A DNA stretch of 64,000 nucleotides from Acetobacter oryzoeni (GTDB lineage Bacteria; Pseudomonadota; Alphaproteobacteria; Acetobacterales; Acetobacteraceae): assembly GCF_004014775.2 (NCBI RefSeq), contig NZ_CP042808.1, forward strand, positions 2,425,001 to 2,489,000. The letters are read 5' to 3'. The position numbers and the translations under genes are program-made. This document shows, in pieces, positions 45,484 through 54,116 of the stretch. Within the stretch, counting starts at the first letter, position 1. Each line of letters begins with the position of its first letter. Below the pieces are notes generated by a model. It did not search any database, was not told the DNA's origin, and saw only the letters and a program-made list of their open reading frames with translations.

Positions 45484-46095
45484 ATGTTTGAGTATATGAA
45501 ATCTCACTATTTTTACGATAGCGATCTTGTGCACGAATATATTCCTTTTGTCGTGATGATAAACTCTGCTTACAACTATGCAATCGCATCATTTGCCTTG
45601 GGATTCTGGGTTATTACAAAAAAACTCAAGGAAAAGTGTCTGTCATTGGTTATGGGTTTGTATTCATTAATTATTATATCTTGTGTTATTGTTTTTTCTT
45701 TTTTTAATTATGGATTATTTGGATCAATAATTGCAACGGGGACAATACTAGTGGCCTTGACGTATTTTGCCTTCATAGTGTCTACCTCGATAAAACAAAA
45801 ATCTATTTTTTGGGTAGTACCAGCAATTTTTATGATTGCCTTAATAGTTATTCCATTCACGCAAGCTAATACATATATTGTTGGTAGTTCTTTAGCTAAC
45901 ACACATATTGGAAATTTTGATGCCTCAATCTGTCAGATTAGTACAAAACTAAATGAACAAAAAGAATGCAAAACATATCATATCGAAATGAAAATAAATA
46001 ATTATATTTATGCTAAAGAAACAGAAAAAGGAAAAATAAATCAGTTTCCGACAGCAGGGTTCTATATAAACTATGACACCCCTAAACATAAGTGA
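45484..46095 (+). CDS. AT-rich membrane protein, probably 5'-truncated by IS21
   Basis: About 203 aa from the first ATG after the IS21 end; the frame is open back into the IS, so the true N-terminus may be lost. It has about four membrane segments (YNYAIASFALGFWVI, LVMGLYSLIIISCVIVF, SIIATGTILVALTYFAF, IFWVVPAIFMIALIVI) and a C-terminal hydrophilic domain with two cysteines (SICQISTKLNEQKECKTYH). Base composition is much richer in A and T than its neighbours, pointing to foreign origin. I do not recognise the family. Confidence 0.6.
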   Translation: MFEYMKSHYFYDSDLVHEYIPFVVMINSAYNYAIASFALGFWVITKKLKEKCLSLVMGLYSLIIISCVIVFSFFNYGLFGSIIATGTILVALTYFAFIVSTSIKQKSIFWVVPAIFMIALIVIPFTQANTYIVGSSLANTHIGNFDASICQISTKLNEQKECKTYHIEMKINNYIYAKETEKGKINQFPTAGFYINYDTPKHK

Positions 46096-46584
46096 TATCG
46101 GAGATATATAAATTGCAAATTATTATATGTTATGATATTGTTAGTGTGAGAGGCGGATTTTATAAATAAGTGGAAAGCAAGAATATGAATATTCATGTCT
46201 GCTTTCCAGCTTCTTATATCTGGTCGTTAATGACCGCTATGTAGGCGAAAGCAGTGTGTCTGCTTAGTGCGCGACAAGCAGACAGGCGGGTTCCGCCTCA
46301 TATCGGAAATACAGCGATCCTCGATCGCTTTCCGCATAGCGGACGTGAATAGCGCAGACTCCTGCGGCCACTTTGCCTCTCATATCGGACGTCGGTGCAC
46401 CAATATGTGATTGCGAAGAACAGACATGAATGTTCGACTTTCGAAGACTGGCTTCCATCAGTTTTAGAGTGGTTCAGCTTGCGGTCGCAACAAGCATGCC
46501 AAACGTGTAGGTGAAACATTGTTCGGTTAAAACATTACTCACTGTAATCTTGTTGAAATTTTGTGAGTTCTCCAGCATAATCTC
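46096..46584. other. 489-bp intergenic region with degenerate repeat modules
   Basis: No gene. It contains a motif related to the dispersed repeats further right (AGCAGACAGGCGG near 46268 with a local GGCGG/CCGCC hairpin) and several ATATCGGA/AGCGGAC-like words. The promoter of the HNH gene should lie near the right end. Nothing else is recognised. Confidence 0.4.
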
Positions 46585-47685
46585 ATGATGCCCATCACCA
46601 CTGACAAGTCGATCTACGACAAAACCGGTCGCCTACGATTTTGTAGTATAGACAAATTTGTTTCTGATATCTGTGAGGGCGATCATTGCTTTATATGCGG
46701 ACGACATCCGAGTAAAGTCCCATTCAATAGAGAGCATGTTATACCAAATTGGTTGTTGAGGAATGTCAATATTCACTCGGGGAATATTCAGCTTCCGAAC
46801 GGTAGGCTGCACCGATATGGAAGTTATACCATCCCGTGTTGCACTGAATGTAACACGGGTCTTGCGGAGCATTTTGAAAAACCAATCAGCGAAGCGTTTG
46901 GGAAGGGCTTTTCAGGTCTAAGCGCGTTGGTCGAGCGCGAGGGGACCGAGCGCCTGTTTCAGTGGATGGCCCTACTCTTTGTAAAAATGCACCTTAAAGA
47001 CAAAACGCTTTTACAGAACCCGGATACGCGCCTTGGACGATTCTACATATCTGATGGCTATGATTGGTCAACATTTCACCACATGCATTGTCTCGCCCGC
47101 GCCCATTACTCCGGCGCAAAGATTGGTAAGTATGTCCACGGATCAATGTTGTTCGTCGAAGTTGGAGAGAACTCCGAAGATGAATTTTTTGATATTGCTA
47201 CCGTGTCCAGCGCTTACAGCTTGTACATTCGAGTAAAAGACATAGCTATATACACCGTGTTTGATGATTCCGGAATTTGTCTGGAGGCTGTAGAGCCCGT
47301 TTTATCAAGAATCACGGGCGTGATGAATTCGGCGCAAGCTCGCGAGTTGGCCGCGGAACTGGCGGCGGCAAATATTCACCTTAAAAATCCCCCTAGCTTT
47401 GGGACGAGATCGTCGAACGCTGATGGTGACGATCTCGAGATTATAGCTCTCCCTCCAGAAGGGAATGCCGAGTTCTTTGCCAAAAGCAATAACGCGATAG
47501 GTCACATCAAGCGTTCAGTTTTGGGAAGTTTTTGTCAAGCAACAGCAGATCATACGCGCGAAGAGGCGCTGGAATTGCTCGGATCAAATGAGTATTCGTT
47601 CTTATTCAACAGTGAAGGGGTTTTCGTCACTGGGGGAGACAAAGAAGATTTGCAACCTGTGCGTAGCGAGTGGTCCGCTATCTGA
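46585..47685 (+). CDS. HNH-endonuclease-like protein
   Basis: 366 aa. The N-terminal 100 residues form an HNH/zinc module: Cys35 and Cys38 (CFICGR), His51 in NREHVIPNWLL, and the Cys85-Cys89 cluster with Asn90 (PCCTECNTGLAEHFEKPI). The remaining 260 residues are of unknown type and could sense a ligand or partner. HNH proteins with such layouts are common in defence islands as DNA-cutting effectors; a restriction, phage-exclusion or repair role cannot be separated here. It sits alone, flanked by intergenic repeat modules. Confidence 0.72.
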   Translation: MMPITTDKSIYDKTGRLRFCSIDKFVSDICEGDHCFICGRHPSKVPFNREHVIPNWLLRNVNIHSGNIQLPNGRLHRYGSYTIPCCTECNTGLAEHFEKPISEAFGKGFSGLSALVEREGTERLFQWMALLFVKMHLKDKTLLQNPDTRLGRFYISDGYDWSTFHHMHCLARAHYSGAKIGKYVHGSMLFVEVGENSEDEFFDIATVSSAYSLYIRVKDIAIYTVFDDSGICLEAVEPVLSRITGVMNSAQARELAAELAAANIHLKNPPSFGTRSSNADGDDLEIIALPPEGNAEFFAKSNNAIGHIKRSVLGSFCQATADHTREEALELLGSNEYSFLFNSEGVFVTGGDKEDLQPVRSEWSAI

Positions 47686-48035
47686 GGAATCTTGTGCAGG
47701 AAAGGGGATAGCCGCTTCCGCCACCTACATGGTCGTAAACATGCCTAAACAGCCTGTCGGCTCAAGAGAACCAGAACAGACAGGCTGCACTCGCCCTCAC
47801 AGCGGTCGCTTTGTTGGCTCCATACCTCTTTTAAAGCAGACATAGCATATAGACATCATGGCTATTCGGTGAAGCCAATAAGCAGCCTACCTATCAGACG
47901 GAATATTGAAACTCGCGCTTTTTTGCTCCGTACGTAAGATATTCGATACTCGTCAATTGCTTATCTATGACCTATCTTCGAACAATCCCAAGCGATCCCG
48001 GCTTTTTCCTCGACATTGAGTTAGATACGTCCTGA
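47686..48035. other. 350-bp gap with a hairpin repeat
   Basis: No gene. CAGCCTGTC (47750-47758) and GACAGGCTG (47779-47787) form a hairpin after the HNH gene, one member of a repeated family also found at 52236 and 53902. The HNH and HEPN-like genes converge here, so the hairpin may end transcription. Confidence 0.5.
47750..47787. repeat. Dispersed GCCTGTC hairpin, member 1
   Basis: A 9-bp perfect stem, CAGCCTGTC/GACAGGCTG, with a 20-base loop, about 65 bp after the HNH gene stop. Confidence 0.65.
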
Positions 48036-48875
48036 TCACTTTTTTGCGTATTGAGATGCATCGCTTGCCAACTGCGCATCCGTCAGCGTCAATCCATTCG
48101 CGGCCTCGGTTGCCATCTTCAGATTTCTGATAATGGACTCTGCAGCCGCCAATGCCGCCAACGCCGATGCACGGTCACAGTCTTGAGCGAGCCTCCTTGC
48201 GCGACCAGCATGAATTAAATTTCGATAATTGCGAGCACGATGGGCAATATCACGAGTGCCAGTCGTAATAATTTTCAGAGCTGATGCCCTATCGATAAAT
48301 GCTGCGAGCTCTAAATTTTCAGGGGCGCAACAGATTCCCTGAGAGTCTTTGATTTCCTGTGGATCATAATCCTTCGCTTTTGGTATAGCCCACAACAGCA
48401 ACGCCTCACAAACAGAACCGGCCAAGACAGTTGCAGCTTTCCATTCTCCATTACTCAGAGCACTGGAAGCACTAGATAGATCCGCACGAATACTCTTACG
48501 CATCTCCTCATCATCGACAAATAGCAAATCAGTTGTAGTCGGTGAAGGCACAGCGTCTGGACACTTTACCAATGCAGCGTGGATTAACTCAAGCAGGCCC
48601 TTTCCGCTGTGAGGCTGTAATGCCATATTGTGACCTGAACTCCAATGCTCAACGGCATTCTTAATAGATTCAACGGAGAATATTAGATTACCATAATCAC
48701 TTCCGCTTATTGTTATGTATTCATTTGGTATTTCTTCAATTAGCCGCACCAATCCGGACAAATAGCCGGAAGTCAGCGCAGAAATTATAACGGCTCCATT
48801 GACCCCTGTGATATTTTTGGGCCGATTTCCAATACTTAGATATTCAATAACTTGGGATGGCAATACGCGTGGCAA
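48036..48875 (-). CDS. Uncharacterised protein with a possible HEPN-like C-terminus
   Basis: 279 aa. The N-terminal part (about 1-110) has no recognised motif. The C-terminal part is helical with AATVLAGSVCEALLLWAI and, after an insert, ARNYRNLIHAGRARRLAQD: Arg215 and His222 fit the Rx4-6H signature of HEPN ribonucleases and DUF4145-like proteins. HEPN proteins often act as RNA-cutting toxins in defence and toxin-antitoxin systems. No partner nucleotidyltransferase is adjacent. The assignment is tentative; the position between the HNH gene and other defence-like genes adds weight. Confidence 0.55.
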   Translation of the reverse strand: MPRVLPSQVIEYLSIGNRPKNITGVNGAVIISALTSGYLSGLVRLIEEIPNEYITISGSDYGNLIFSVESIKNAVEHWSSGHNMALQPHSGKGLLELIHAALVKCPDAVPSPTTTDLLFVDDEEMRKSIRADLSSASSALSNGEWKAATVLAGSVCEALLLWAIPKAKDYDPQEIKDSQGICCAPENLELAAFIDRASALKIITTGTRDIAHRARNYRNLIHAGRARRLAQDCDRASALAALAAAESIIRNLKMATEAANGLTLTDAQLASDASQYAKK

Positions 48876-49217
48876 AATGATACCTTTCGATATAGAGTGC
48901 TGATTTTAGAATACGGAGGTTAGATTTATTGGGGCACTAGCACTACCGTTGTGATTCGTTTTTCGGCTTCAAAATCGAGGAATTTAGCTAGATCGAGAGG
49001 CAGTGATTCTATTAAGTTCTGACATCGCGGGCAAAATGCAAGCGAACTTCTGAAGTTATACATGTTGGATCCAAAAGATGCAACGTCGGTGTTTCTTAAA
49101 CAGAATTGACTACCCGTTGCATGTCCGGTTTTGCCTTTCTTGCGCCGAGAGCCGACATTCCGCTCTCCCCCCCCATAGCAGTTCATCCCCAGATACGAAA
49201 TTTGCCGTGACATCTAA
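48876..49217. other. Gap left of IS5 element B
   Basis: No confident gene. A minus-strand frame at 48926-49213 contains a zinc-ribbon-like CPRCQN but no convincing start; it may be a remnant. The dispersed word GCCGACATTCCG followed by a C-run occurs at 49151. Confidence 0.4.
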
Positions 49218-50122
49218 GAGTTCTTTTGGAAATTGAGCGTGAGTGGTTTTCAGGGTGTCTGTCGCGTGATTCAAACTCAGGATGTGGACGCCAGAACAAC
49301 GCGGCCGAATGGCCGACATTACAGGCAAGACGAAGCGTTATCCGTCTGATCTGACCGATGAAGAATGGGAACGCATAGCGCCCCTGATGCCACCTTTGAA
49401 CCGGCGTGGCCGGAAACGATTGACCGATTTTCGTGAGATCATCAATGCGCTGCGCTATCTTGTCCGCTCAGGTTGTGGCTGGGAAATGTTGCCTGTTCAT
49501 TTTGGTCCATGGCAGACCGTCTATTGGTGGTTCCGCAGGCTAATGCGCCGTTTCCTGTTTCAAACCATCCATGATGTCTGCCTGATGCTTGATCGTGAAG
49601 CTGCGGGACGCGAGGCCAGTCCATCTGGGGGCGTTATCGATAGCCAGAGTATCAAGGCTCCTCATGCAATGACCCGTGGCTATGACGCCGGCAAGAAGAT
49701 CGTTGGCCGCAAGCGTCATATCGCGGTCGATACCGATGGCCGACTGCTTCTGGTCAGGCTGACACCAGCCGATATTTCGGATAGTGCGGGTGGACAGATG
49801 ATCCTGGATGCTATCCGCCAACGCTGGACGTGGGTGAAGCATTTCTTCGCAGATGGGGCCTATGACCGCCTGCAGTTGATGGACAAAGCCGCCTTTCACG
49901 ACTTCACGGTCGAGATCATCCGGCGCTCAGATACGGCAAAAGGATTTGAAATTCTGCCATGTCGATGGGTCGTTGAACGGATATTCGGCTGGATGATCCG
50001 CTGGCGCCGACTGGTGAGGGATTACGAACAGCGTATCGACGTGGCAGAGGCCATGATCCACATCGCCATGGGAAGCCTCATGCTACGCCGAAATGCTCAT
50101 CCCTGAATTTCCAAAAGGGCTC
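49218..50122 (+). mobile_element. IS5-family element B (IS427/IS1031-like)
   Basis: About 905 bp with inverted ends GAGTTCTTTTGGAAATTGAG and, inverted, GAGCCCTTTTGGAAATTCAG. TAA is duplicated on both sides (49215-49217 and 50123-50125), the TNA duplication typical of this group. One transposase gene. Confidence 0.88.
49309..50106 (+). CDS. IS5-family transposase
   Basis: About 265 aa. The N-terminal domain reads RYPSDLTDEEWERIAPLMPP and GCGWEMLPVHFGPWQTVYWW; the DDE core follows (GVIDSQSIKAP, FFADGAYDR, RWVVERIFGWMIRWRRL with the Glu). The gene is in a single intact frame. ATG 49309 is chosen from the family's usual N-terminus; no strong ribosome binding site is visible, as is common for IS genes. 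Confidence 0.93.
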   Translation: MADITGKTKRYPSDLTDEEWERIAPLMPPLNRRGRKRLTDFREIINALRYLVRSGCGWEMLPVHFGPWQTVYWWFRRLMRRFLFQTIHDVCLMLDREAAGREASPSGGVIDSQSIKAPHAMTRGYDAGKKIVGRKRHIAVDTDGRLLLVRLTPADISDSAGGQMILDAIRQRWTWVKHFFADGAYDRLQLMDKAAFHDFTVEIIRRSDTAKGFEILPCRWVVERIFGWMIRWRRLVRDYEQRIDVAEAMIHIAMGSLMLRRNAHP

Positions 50123-50173
50123 TAAAAGGAGGGCTTCAGTAGTTACGGCAAGGCGATAGAGGCCACAGTTATT

Positions 50174-51142
50174 TTATTCGATCTTCATCGTGGGAAGTGG
50201 AGCATCGATCTCTTGCGCAGAGAACGATGCTGGATTTTGACAGGCGTTGTTAACCTGCAAACTGAATATATCAGGACGGGCGTAATGGCCTGCCACGTCC
50301 AGATCGTATTTCCCCCGGATTACATCATCCAGATCGATATCAGCCGTAATGATCGCTTCACGATCATAAATTGGTCCGGCAATGATTTCTCCAAGCGGAC
50401 TGACGATCACACTGCCACCCCGAATAAGCACGGTGTCCGGATTATTGCCCTGATGGCAGGCATACTCCTCCGGCGCATCCGCACGCGTCATGTACTGACA
50501 GGCACTAAGAACAAACGTCCGTCCTTCATAGGCAATATGCCTCATGGAAGCCTGCCAGATATCGCGCTCATCTACCGTAGGCGCACACCAGAGATTGATA
50601 CCCCGGACATACATACTCTGCCGCAGATCCGGCATATAGTTTTCCCAGCAGATCGCAGCCCCGATACGGCCGATATCCGTCTCAAAAACCGGAATGGTCG
50701 AACCGTCTCCTTGTCCCCAGACCAATCGTTCGGTGCCGGTCGGCATCAGCTTGCGATGTTTGCCAAGAAGTGTCCCATCGGGTCCGAAAAAAAGCGCCGT
50801 ACAATACAACGTAGCCCCATCACGTTCGATAACCCCAACAACGAGATGGGCCTTCATTTTCGCTGCAAACGAGCCAATCCGCGCCGTTTCTGCCCCTGGC
50901 ACGTCAATGGCAGATTTCCAGTAACGCAGATAATCCTCACGCCCTTCCGGGAAGCGGCTTCCCAGAACAGCGCCGAAACTCAGCCCTTTTGGATATCCGC
51001 CAACATACGCTTCCGGAAAAACTGCAAGCTCAACACCCTGTGCGGTAGCCGCATCACAATGGGCTTCCATCCGATCCAGTGTCCGAGGAGTGTCGAAAAG
51101 ACTGGTTCCCGCTTGAATAACGGCGACGCGACGCTGGCTCAT
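50174..51142 (-). CDS. Nitrilase (carbon-nitrogen hydrolase)
   Basis: About 322 aa. The catalytic triad is complete: Glu in AVFPEAYVGGYPKG (near residue 43), Lys in GKHRKLMPTG (near 130) and Cys in GAAICWENYMP (near 164). The YVGGYPKG and WENYMP contexts are typical of true nitrilases, which convert nitriles to acids and ammonia, rather than amidases. ATG 51142 with GAGAG upstream is preferred over 51157. It diverges from a LysR gene, probably its regulator. Confidence 0.92.
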   Translation of the reverse strand: MSQRRVAVIQAGTSLFDTPRTLDRMEAHCDAATAQGVELAVFPEAYVGGYPKGLSFGAVLGSRFPEGREDYLRYWKSAIDVPGAETARIGSFAAKMKAHLVVGVIERDGATLYCTALFFGPDGTLLGKHRKLMPTGTERLVWGQGDGSTIPVFETDIGRIGAAICWENYMPDLRQSMYVRGINLWCAPTVDERDIWQASMRHIAYEGRTFVLSACQYMTRADAPEEYACHQGNNPDTVLIRGGSVIVSPLGEIIAGPIYDREAIITADIDLDDVIRGKYDLDVAGHYARPDIFSLQVNNACQNPASFSAQEIDAPLPTMKIE

Positions 51143-51240
51143 GTCCGGATCTCTCATGCATGTAGCGGATTACAGTAAGAGGAAGAGTGGACTTTTTCCC
51201 ATTATCGGGCAAATTGATTGTTTTAATAGTCTAAATCACC

Positions 51241-52164
51241 ATGGTCGATATTTCACGCCTCGATTTCAATCTGGCCACCACGTTTCTGGCACTCTGGGAA
51301 GAACGCAGCGTCTCCAGAGCGGCACGGCGACTGTCCCTGAGCCAGTCCGCCGTCAGCGCTTCTCTGGCCCGCCTGCGGGAAGCGGCGGATGACCCCCTGT
51401 TCGTCCGCACACGTGACGGCATGCAACCAACCCCTCGGGCAATTGCCATGGCGGAACCGCTACAAAACGGAGCGACGCTGATCCAGACAGCGTTCTCAAC
51501 CGTCACGGCATTTGATCCGGCAACCAGCCGACAGCATTTCTCTTTGGGAATGTCCGACGACTTCCAGATCGCGGCTGGCCCCCTGATCGCAAAACGTCTG
51601 GCAGAGGAAGCCCCACGGGTTTCGGTGACATTCAGACAGGCCAACAAACATCGCGTCGAGGCTCTTTTCGAAGCAGGAGAAATCGACTTTGCCGTTGTCG
51701 CACAGCCGAATGTGCGATCCGGATTGCAGCGGCAGGAAATCGGGCGGTCCGGTTATGCCTGCCTGCTTGATCCAGTCGCCTGCGGCCTTACACTTCCTTT
51801 GACACTGGAAGATTACCTGACGCTGCCACATCTTCTGGTGTCCTTTTCCGGACGTGAGGGCATCGTGGACCATGTGTTGAAAACTCTGGGCCACGCACGC
51901 CGGGTACAATCGGCACTGACGCATTTTTCTGCGCTCCCCCCTTTCCTGATTGGAACGCGTGCCATTGCCACACTGCCCCTCCATGCCGCGCAGAGCCTCG
52001 CTGCCGTTTCGGGTCTTACGGTCTGCGCGGCACCCATCGATTTGGGAGACTATTCTGTATCGATCCTCTGGCAGAGAACGGCCGATAATCCTTGGATGCG
52101 CCAAATTATGAGTGATGTCTTTCTGGCGATTTTACCGGACTTAGAGGCAATCTATTCAGATTAA
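51241..52164 (+). CDS. LysR-type regulator, probable nitrilase regulator
   Basis: 307 aa. The N-terminal helix-turn-helix (SVSRAARRLSLSQSAVSASLARLREAADDPLFVRT) and the following effector domain (RQHFSLGMSDDFQIAAGPLIAKRL) resemble the NodD/PcpR side of the LysR family. It diverges from the nitrilase gene with about 98 bp between starts, where a shared operator should lie. It probably activates nitrilase expression in response to a nitrile or aromatic compound (inference). Confidence 0.9.
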   Translation: MVDISRLDFNLATTFLALWEERSVSRAARRLSLSQSAVSASLARLREAADDPLFVRTRDGMQPTPRAIAMAEPLQNGATLIQTAFSTVTAFDPATSRQHFSLGMSDDFQIAAGPLIAKRLAEEAPRVSVTFRQANKHRVEALFEAGEIDFAVVAQPNVRSGLQRQEIGRSGYACLLDPVACGLTLPLTLEDYLTLPHLLVSFSGREGIVDHVLKTLGHARRVQSALTHFSALPPFLIGTRAIATLPLHAAQSLAAVSGLTVCAAPIDLGDYSVSILWQRTADNPWMRQIMSDVFLAILPDLEAIYSD

Positions 52165-52499
52165 TCTCGCATCGTGAATGTCCGATATCGGACAACAATA
52201 AACTGATAACCGACATTCCGTTCCCCCCCCTGAATCGCCTGTCTACTCAAGGAACGATAAGCGGACAGGCGGCAGACGCCTACATGTCAGACATAAATAT
52301 CGCCAACTGGTTTTCCACACAGCGGACATCATCTGTTCGAATGTGAACCGTCGAATTGGCCCAGCAGCCAAATAATAAATTTAGTCTCTTCGTGCGTCAG
52401 TGACGACGATGTAGCATGGCAGCTTCCTTGTAACCGACATTGGAAAGCATAAATCTTCGACTAAAAATCGACCTAGATCATTAGAAGCAGGACATACCC
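52165..52499. other. 335-bp gap with dispersed repeat modules
   Basis: No gene. It contains ACCGACATTCCGTTC plus a C-run at 52209, then the hairpin CGCCTGTC/GACAGGCG at 52236-52271 and AGACGCCTACATG. The same order of modules recurs in part at 53885-53950. The dGTPase promoter should lie in the last 100 bp. Confidence 0.5.
52236..52271. repeat. Dispersed GCCTGTC hairpin, member 2
   Basis: CGCCTGTC pairs with GACAGGCG across 20 bases, about 70 bp after the LysR stop. Confidence 0.65.
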
Positions 52500-53777
52500 A
52501 TGACCTCTGATTTAAGCTTTTTTGAAGAGCAATTCCCTGAAAATCAGCCTAAACGCGCAGGAGACCCCCGTTCGCCATTTCAGAGGGATCGTTCGCGTAT
52601 AATGCATTCAGCTGCTTTTAGGCGGCTGCAAGGTAAGACGCAGGTTATGGGAGTCGGAGAAGGTGATTTCCATCGCACTCGATTAACTCATTCTATCGAG
52701 GTAGCCCAAGTCGGTTATGGTCTACTCCAAGTATTAAAATCCAACAAAAAGACTTTACCTAGGCCGGTTTTAAAGTGGTTACCCAAGCGTGATCTGATTG
52801 AAGCTGCATGTTTTGCCCATGATCTTGGTCATCCGCCGTTTGGCCACAAAGGAGAGCAAGCCCTGCATGAAGCCATGTTCGGACACGGAGGATTCGAAGG
52901 AAACGGTCAGACCCTTCGTATTTTAACGAAACTCGAGAAGTATATGGAGCGAGGAAAAGGCCTGTATCCAACACGTCGGCTAGTGCTCGCAATATTAAAG
53001 TATCCGTGTTCAATGAAATATTTTGAACTTGATGATTTTAAGACGAAACCGCCTAAGTCTTTTCATGATGACGAGAAAGATGTTGTTGAGTGGGCTCTTC
53101 AAGGCTTCTCGTCTGCCGATAGAGGTCATCTGATAAAATCAGCTGATGGGAAAGGCGCCTACCACACTCTCGACTGCAGCATTCTCGAACTGGCAGATGA
53201 CATCGCCTATGGTATTCATGACATAGAAGACATAGTCGCTCGCGGTCTAGCGACCGAAAGCGAAGTCAAAAAAGCAATAACTCAAGCCTTCGATGGACTT
53301 AAGAGCACGGATTTGGATGGCCTAACCGCCAATTTAGTCTCTGAATGTCTACTTTCTGACAGCTTTAAACGGAAACAGATGATTTCTAGACTTGTTAATC
53401 TTTTTGTCAGTTCTGTATACATTAAAGAAAATACATTATACAGTCATCAGCTTCTCAGATTTAACGCACGTCTTCCCGACCCTCATGCAAAACTATTGAA
53501 ATCCCTCAAAGGACTAGCCTACGAACTCATAATCAGGAAGGCTGAGGTGCAGCAGCTTGAACGACGAGGTCAAAGAGTCGTAAAGAAACTGTTCGATACT
53601 TTACTTTCAGATCCTGAAAAGCTAATTCCCCAATCCTCTTGGCAAGATGGATGTATAGAAAGCTCTAAGGAGCGTCGTGTATGCGATTATATTGCTGGAA
53701 TGACGGATAGCTACGCAGAGCGTCTCTACAAGCGCCTTTTCAGCCCGGGGTTTGGTAGCAGTGGTGACGAATTGTGA
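52500..53777 (+). CDS. dGTPase-family HD phosphohydrolase
   Basis: 425 aa. The HD metal site is complete: His64 (RLTHSIEVAQ), His107-Asp108 (CFAHDLGHPPFGHKGE) and the Asp of ELADDIAYGIHDIED near residue 233. N-terminal FQRDRSRIMHSAAFRRLQGKTQV is the dGTPase family signature. These enzymes split dGTP into deoxyguanosine and triphosphate; several protect bacteria from phages by draining nucleotides. GC content is lower than around it, and it stands alone between repeat-rich gaps in an island with other defence-like genes, which favours the antiphage reading over housekeeping. Confidence 0.9.
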   Translation: MTSDLSFFEEQFPENQPKRAGDPRSPFQRDRSRIMHSAAFRRLQGKTQVMGVGEGDFHRTRLTHSIEVAQVGYGLLQVLKSNKKTLPRPVLKWLPKRDLIEAACFAHDLGHPPFGHKGEQALHEAMFGHGGFEGNGQTLRILTKLEKYMERGKGLYPTRRLVLAILKYPCSMKYFELDDFKTKPPKSFHDDEKDVVEWALQGFSSADRGHLIKSADGKGAYHTLDCSILELADDIAYGIHDIEDIVARGLATESEVKKAITQAFDGLKSTDLDGLTANLVSECLLSDSFKRKQMISRLVNLFVSSVYIKENTLYSHQLLRFNARLPDPHAKLLKSLKGLAYELIIRKAEVQQLERRGQRVVKKLFDTLLSDPEKLIPQSSWQDGCIESSKERRVCDYIAGMTDSYAERLYKRLFSPGFGSSGDEL

Positions 53778-54116
53778 GCATATAGATTGGATTTATCTCG
53801 ATTCAGATCAGCAAACTATCTCTTGCATATGATGTTGTGGCCCGGCACATCATTGATGACTTTGCTACTCGATAACTGATCTTCTACTTCCCCCCACGCC
53901 AGCCTGTCTGCTCTATTCTTAGTGAACAGAGCAGACAGGCGGCAGTCGCCTCCTAACAGAATATAGAGGGGCTCCTACTTGCATCCCGATAGCGGACTTA
54001 ACTGTTTCGAAGCCTATCAGCTTCCCTGCGCAGAAAGTTGCCTTTGAAGAGTCATAATGTCGATCAAAGTCACTACTCCCCTTGATTAAATCCGCGGTTT
54101 TCCGTTCTATTGTGTG
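53778..54116. other. 339-bp gap with a strong hairpin
   Basis: No gene. It holds CTTCCCCCCACGCCAGC at 53887, the strongest member of the hairpin family at 53902-53940 and CCGATAGCGGACTTA further on. The hairpin may terminate the dGTPase gene. Confidence 0.5.
53902..53940. repeat. Dispersed GCCTGTC hairpin, member 3
   Basis: A perfect 13-bp stem, GCCTGTCTGCTCT/AGAGCAGACAGGC, with a 13-base loop, about 125 bp after the dGTPase stop. Confidence 0.75.

Noticed and set aside
48926..49213. A minus-strand frame with a single CPRCQN zinc-ribbon-like motif
   Set aside because: One half of a metal site only, no good start, and part of it lies in a repeat-rich gap; treated as unsupported.
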